Of a stretch of DNA of 9,124 nt, positions 6,418-9,124 are shown one piece after another. The notes beneath the pieces are model-generated. The model had not been told where the DNA came from, did no database searches, and was given only the letters and a program-made list of their open reading frames with translations. Source of the stretch: DAOMOP01 sp035444405 (lineage in GTDB: Bacteria > Pseudomonadota > Gammaproteobacteria > Burkholderiales > Rhodocyclaceae); contig DAOMOP010000166.1 in the NCBI GenBank assembly GCA_035444405.1, forward strand, positions 1 to 9,124, given 5' to 3'. Every line of letters starts with the position of its first letter. Position 1 is the stretch's first letter. A program made the translations under genes and the position numbers.

Positions 6418-7251
6418 TCAGTAGGCCGGCTTGTTGAGCCGGATGGCCTGCATGATGGTCGCGGAGATCTCCTCGATCGATTTCGCCGTCGAGTCCAGCC
6501 ACGGGATGTTTTCGCGACGCATCAGCTTCTGCGCCGCGTCGATCTCGTAGCAGCAGTTCTCGAGCGAGGCGTACCGGCTGTTGGGCCGTCGCTCCTGGCG
6601 GATCTGGCTGAGCCGCTCGGGCGCGATGGTCAGGCCGAAGAGCTTCTTGCGCCGCTGGTGCAGCTCGCCGGGCAGCTTGTTGCGTTCGAAATCTTCCGGA
6701 ATCAGCGGGTAGTTGGCCGCCTTCACGCCGAACTGCATCGCCAGGTACAGGCTGGTCGGCGTCTTGCCCGAGCGGGAGACGCCGACCAGGATCACGTCGG
6801 CATCGGCCAGCTCGCCGTCCGATGATACGCCATCGTCGTGGGCCATGGCGTAGTTGATCGCCTCGATGCGCGCCTTGTAGTCGCTGCTCTCGGCGATGCC
6901 GTGGAAGCGGCCGACGGCGTGGTTCGAGCGCATGTCGAGCTCGGTCTCGAGCGGGCCGATGAACTGCTCGAACAGATCGATGAACAGCGCATCGGCCTGG
7001 CGCAGGCCGGCCACCGAGTCGGGATTGACCAGCGTGCTGAACACGATCGGGCGCGCGCCGTCGCGCGCCCCGGCCTCGCGGATCTGGCGGGCGCAGTCGA
7101 GCGCCTTGTCCAGATCGTCGACGAACGGAATCCTGATCTGGCGGAAGCGCGCCTCCGGAAACTGCGTGAGCAGGCTGTGGCCGAGCGTTTCGGCGGTGAT
7201 TCCGGTGCCATCGGAAATGAAGAAGGCGGTGCGGGTCGGGCGGTCGAGCAT
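6418..7251 (-). CDS. ppsR: Phosphoenolpyruvate synthase regulatory protein (PSRP, kinase/pyrophosphorylase)
   Basis: Bifunctional cytoplasmic enzyme of the DUF299/PSRP family. It inactivates PEP synthase by ADP-dependent threonine phosphorylation and reactivates it by phosphate-dependent removal, giving pyrophosphate. The 277-residue length is typical. The N-terminus RTAFFISDGTGITAETLGHSLL and the P-loop GVSRSGKTPTSLYLAM (from residue 157) are family hallmarks. The later FGLTIAPERLSQIRQERRPNSRYAS and the IPWLDSTAKSIEEISATI segment near the end also match. ATG 7251 (MLDRPTRTAFF) gives the expected N-terminus. It has no clear Shine-Dalgarno; an in-frame TTG a few codons upstream is no better supported. 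The open frame continues for hundreds of codons opposite ppsA, but that is only an antisense artefact. The gene is divergent from its target ppsA, a common arrangement in proteobacteria. Confidence 0.97.
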   Translation of the reverse strand: MLDRPTRTAFFISDGTGITAETLGHSLLTQFPEARFRQIRIPFVDDLDKALDCARQIREAGARDGARPIVFSTLVNPDSVAGLRQADALFIDLFEQFIGPLETELDMRSNHAVGRFHGIAESSDYKARIEAINYAMAHDDGVSSDGELADADVILVGVSRSGKTPTSLYLAMQFGVKAANYPLIPEDFERNKLPGELHQRRKKLFGLTIAPERLSQIRQERRPNSRYASLENCCYEIDAAQKLMRRENIPWLDSTAKSIEEISATIMQAIRLNKPAY

Positions 7252-7295
7252 GGGTGCGGGTCGATCGGACAATTCGGGTTTACGAGGTCGTGCGG

Positions 7296-7333
7296 CAAAG
7301 CAGCAAAACTCGTTAAAATCACATTCTGCTTTG
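7296..7333. promoter_or_regulatory. Operator-like dyad between ppsR and ppsA
   Basis: CAAAGCAG (7296-7303) and CTGCTTTG (7326-7333) are perfect inverted copies with a 22-base spacer, giving a centre-to-centre distance of 30 bases (about three helical turns). The axis of symmetry falls on the AT-rich candidate -10 elements of both divergent genes. The repeat is seen directly; its role as a binding site for a shared regulator is inference, and it does not match the Cra/FruR consensus I know. Confidence 0.4.
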
Positions 7334-7340
7334 TCCCCAA
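7312..7340 (-). promoter_or_regulatory. Candidate sigma-70 promoter for ppsR
   Basis: On the minus strand TTGGGG (7340-7335) and TTTAAC (7317-7312) are 17 bases apart and lie about 60 bases before the ppsR start. Each hexamer is only a partial match. The -10 overlaps the candidate ppsA -10 on the other strand. Confidence 0.3.
7314..7319 (+). promoter_or_regulatory. Candidate -10 element for ppsA
   Basis: TAAAAT matches five of six bases of the sigma-70 -10 consensus and stands out in this GC-rich DNA, 40 bases before the ppsA ATG. The expected -35 position (around 7291-7296, TGCGGC) is poor, which would fit a promoter that needs an activator. Confidence 0.4.
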
Positions 7341-7359
7341 TATTTTCGGAAGGCCATTC

Positions 7360-9124
7360 ATGTCCCGTTACGTCATTCCCTTCACCGAGCTGCGCATGAC
7401 CGACGTCGAAGAGGTCGGCGGCAAGAACGCCTCGCTCGGTGAAATGATCAGCCAGTTGCCCGCCAGTGTGCGTGTTCCCGGCGGATTTGCAACCACCGCT
7501 GCGGCTTACCGGGAGTTTCTCGCCCACCAGGGGCTGGCCGACCGCATTCACGCCGCGCTCGATGCGCTCGACGTCGACGACGTCATCGCGCTGGCGAGGA
7601 CCGGCGCCGAGATCCGACGCTGGATCGTCGAGACGCCGTTCCCGGCCAAGCTCGAGGAGGAGATCCATGCCGCCTACAACGCGCTGACGGCCGAAGGCGA
7701 GGGCAGCTTCGCGGTGCGTTCGTCGGCCACCGCCGAGGATCTGCCGGATGCGTCGTTCGCGGGACAGCAGGAAACCTTTCTGAACATCCACGGCTACGAG
7801 AACATCCTGCATGCGGTCAAGGAGGTGTTCGCGTCGCTGTACAACGATCGCGCGATCGCCTACCGCGTGCACAAGGGCTTCACGCACGCCGAGGTGGCGC
7901 TGTCGGCCGGCGTGCAGCGCATGGTGCGTTCGGACAGCGGCGCCTCGGGGGTGATGTTCACGATCGACACCGAGTCGGGCTTTGCCGATGTCGTGTTCAT
8001 CACCGCCTCGTTCGGGCTCGGCGAGACGGTCGTGCAGGGCGCGGTGAATCCGGACGAATTCTACGTGCACAAGCCGACGCTCGCGCTCGGCAAGCCGGCC
8101 ATCGTGCGCCGCAACCTCGGCTCCAAGCTGATCAAGATGGAATTCACCGACAAGGCGGTCGCCGGCAAGTCGGTGCGCACCGTCGATGTGCCCGAGGCCG
8201 ACCGCCACCGCTTCTCGCTGAGCGATGCGGACGTGCTCGAACTCGCCCGCTACGCGGTGGTGATCGAGCAGCACTACGGCCGGCCGATGGACATCGAGTG
8301 GGGCAAGGACGGCGTCGACGGCAAGCTCTACATCCTGCAGGCACGCCCCGAGACGGTGAAATCCCAGGCCTCGGGCCTGGTGATGGAGAAGTACCGCCTC
8401 AAGCAGTACGGCAAGGCGCTCACGCACGGCCGCGCGATCGGCCAGAAGATCGGCGCCGGCACGGTGCGCGTGGTCGCCAGCGCCGCCGAGATGAACCGCG
8501 TGCAGGCCGGCGACATCCTCGTCACCGACATGACCGATCCGAACTGGGAGCCGGTGATGAAGCGCGCCAGCGCCATCGTCACCAACCGCGGCGGGCGCAC
8601 CTGCCACGCGGCGATCATCGCGCGCGAGCTCGGCATCCCGGCCATCGTCGGCTGCGGCAACGCGACCGAGGTGCTCGACGAGGGCGATTCGGTGACGGTA
8701 TCGTGCGCCGAAGGCGATACCGGCTACGTGTATCGCGGCCGCCTCGACTTCGAGGTCATCACCACCGACATGGGCAACCTGCCCGACATTCCGGTCAAGG
8801 TGATGATGAACGTCGGCAATCCCGAGCTCGCGTTCGAGTTCGCGCAGATTCCGAACGGCGGCGTCGGCCTCGCCCGCCTCGAGTTCGTCATCAACAACAT
8901 GATCGGCATCCATCCCAAGGCCATCCTCGAGATCGGCCAGGTGCCGGCCAGCCTGCGCGACGAGATCATGCGCCGCTCGCGCGGCTACGCGACGCCGCGC
9001 CAGTTCTTCGTCGAGAAGCTCGTCGAGGGCATCGCGACCATCGCCGCGGCCTTCTATCCGAAGCCGGTCATCGTGCGCATGTCCGACTTCAAGTCGAACG
9101 AGTACCGCAAGCTGCTCGGCGGCG
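7360..9124 (+). CDS. ppsA: Phosphoenolpyruvate synthase (pyruvate, water dikinase), 5' part
   Basis: Gluconeogenic enzyme that converts pyruvate, ATP and water to PEP, AMP and phosphate through a phosphohistidine. The window holds 588 codons plus one base; family members are about 790 residues, so roughly a quarter is missing past the right edge. The N-terminal ATP-grasp-like nucleotide-binding domain starts with VGGKNASLGEM and includes RSSATAEDLPDASFAGQQET (from R120) and LQARPET (326-332). The swivelling phosphohistidine domain carries TNRGGRTCHAAIIAREL, with H416 as the phosphorylated residue. C-terminal barrel motifs include GGVGLARLEF (500-509) and RMSDFKSNEY (573-582). The frame is unbroken. 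ATG 7360 is preceded by GGAAGG (7348-7353) at 6 bases, a strong ribosome site. The divergent ppsR product is its dedicated regulator, expected to act on a threonine near H416 (T414 is two residues before it). Confidence 0.98.
   Translation, partial: MSRYVIPFTELRMTDVEEVGGKNASLGEMISQLPASVRVPGGFATTAAAYREFLAHQGLADRIHAALDALDVDDVIALARTGAEIRRWIVETPFPAKLEEEIHAAYNALTAEGEGSFAVRSSATAEDLPDASFAGQQETFLNIHGYENILHAVKEVFASLYNDRAIAYRVHKGFTHAEVALSAGVQRMVRSDSGASGVMFTIDTESGFADVVFITASFGLGETVVQGAVNPDEFYVHKPTLALGKPAIVRRNLGSKLIKMEFTDKAVAGKSVRTVDVPEADRHRFSLSDADVLELARYAVVIEQHYGRPMDIEWGKDGVDGKLYILQARPETVKSQASGLVMEKYRLKQYGKALTHGRAIGQKIGAGTVRVVASAAEMNRVQAGDILVTDMTDPNWEPVMKRASAIVTNRGGRTCHAAIIARELGIPAIVGCGNATEVLDEGDSVTVSCAEGDTGYVYRGRLDFEVITTDMGNLPDIPVKVMMNVGNPELAFEFAQIPNGGVGLARLEFVINNMIGIHPKAILEIGQVPASLRDEIMRRSRGYATPRQFFVEKLVEGIATIAAAFYPKPVIVRMSDFKSNEYRKLLGG

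Noticed and set aside
7252..8913. Long in-frame extension upstream of ppsR (831-codon frame) opposite ppsA
   Set aside because: The PSRP family begins near ATG 7251; the upstream His/Asp/Val/Ala-rich part is antisense to well-conserved ppsA codons.
1..9124. A hidden novel system such as a defence island, phage, integron or CRISPR
   Set aside because: All strong frames belong to core housekeeping families, there are no spaced repeats, integrase or transposase motifs, tRNA attachment sites or compositional breaks that I can see.

Overview
The window is ordinary, dense, high-GC chromosomal DNA. Strong G/C preference at third codon positions, the lolC-lolD-comEC order, a DUF2863-family gene and a divergent ppsR/ppsA pair all point to a betaproteobacterium. 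A Rhodocyclales- or Burkholderiales-like host is my inference, since no database search was possible. I see no mobile element, CRISPR array, rRNA or tRNA gene, or sign of recent transfer.

Layout: plus-strand genes come first. They are the 3' end of a LolC/LolE-type permease (1-377), the lolD ATPase overlapping it by 8 bases (370-1224, interrupted by two N runs), comEC (1289-3622) and an alpha/beta-hydrolase (3722-4654). The hydrolase converges on a minus-strand group that reads from right to left: ppsR (7251-6418), a DUF2863 gene (6335-5166) and msrB (5068-4667). ppsA runs divergently from ppsR on the plus strand from 7360 and leaves the window after 588 codons. No gap between genes is longer than about 110 bases.

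Functions: LolC/E and LolD form the inner-membrane ABC machine that releases outer-membrane lipoproteins to LolA. ComEC is the inner-membrane channel for DNA uptake. MsrB repairs oxidised methionine. PpsR reversibly phosphorylates and inactivates PEP synthase, the product of ppsA, so regulator and target are transcribed back to back from a 108-base region.

No new multi-gene system is visible. The items most worth a second look are small non-coding structures. The first is an 8-bp inverted repeat flanking overlapping candidate promoters between ppsR and ppsA. The second is a perfect 8-bp hairpin that buries the comEC start codon. Hairpins also lie at the hydrolase/msrB convergence and between ppsR and the DUF2863 gene. 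The DUF2863 protein is of unknown function and has a C-terminal CxxC motif that resembles a zinc site of its neighbour MsrB. The lolD sequence should be treated with care because of the unresolved bases.
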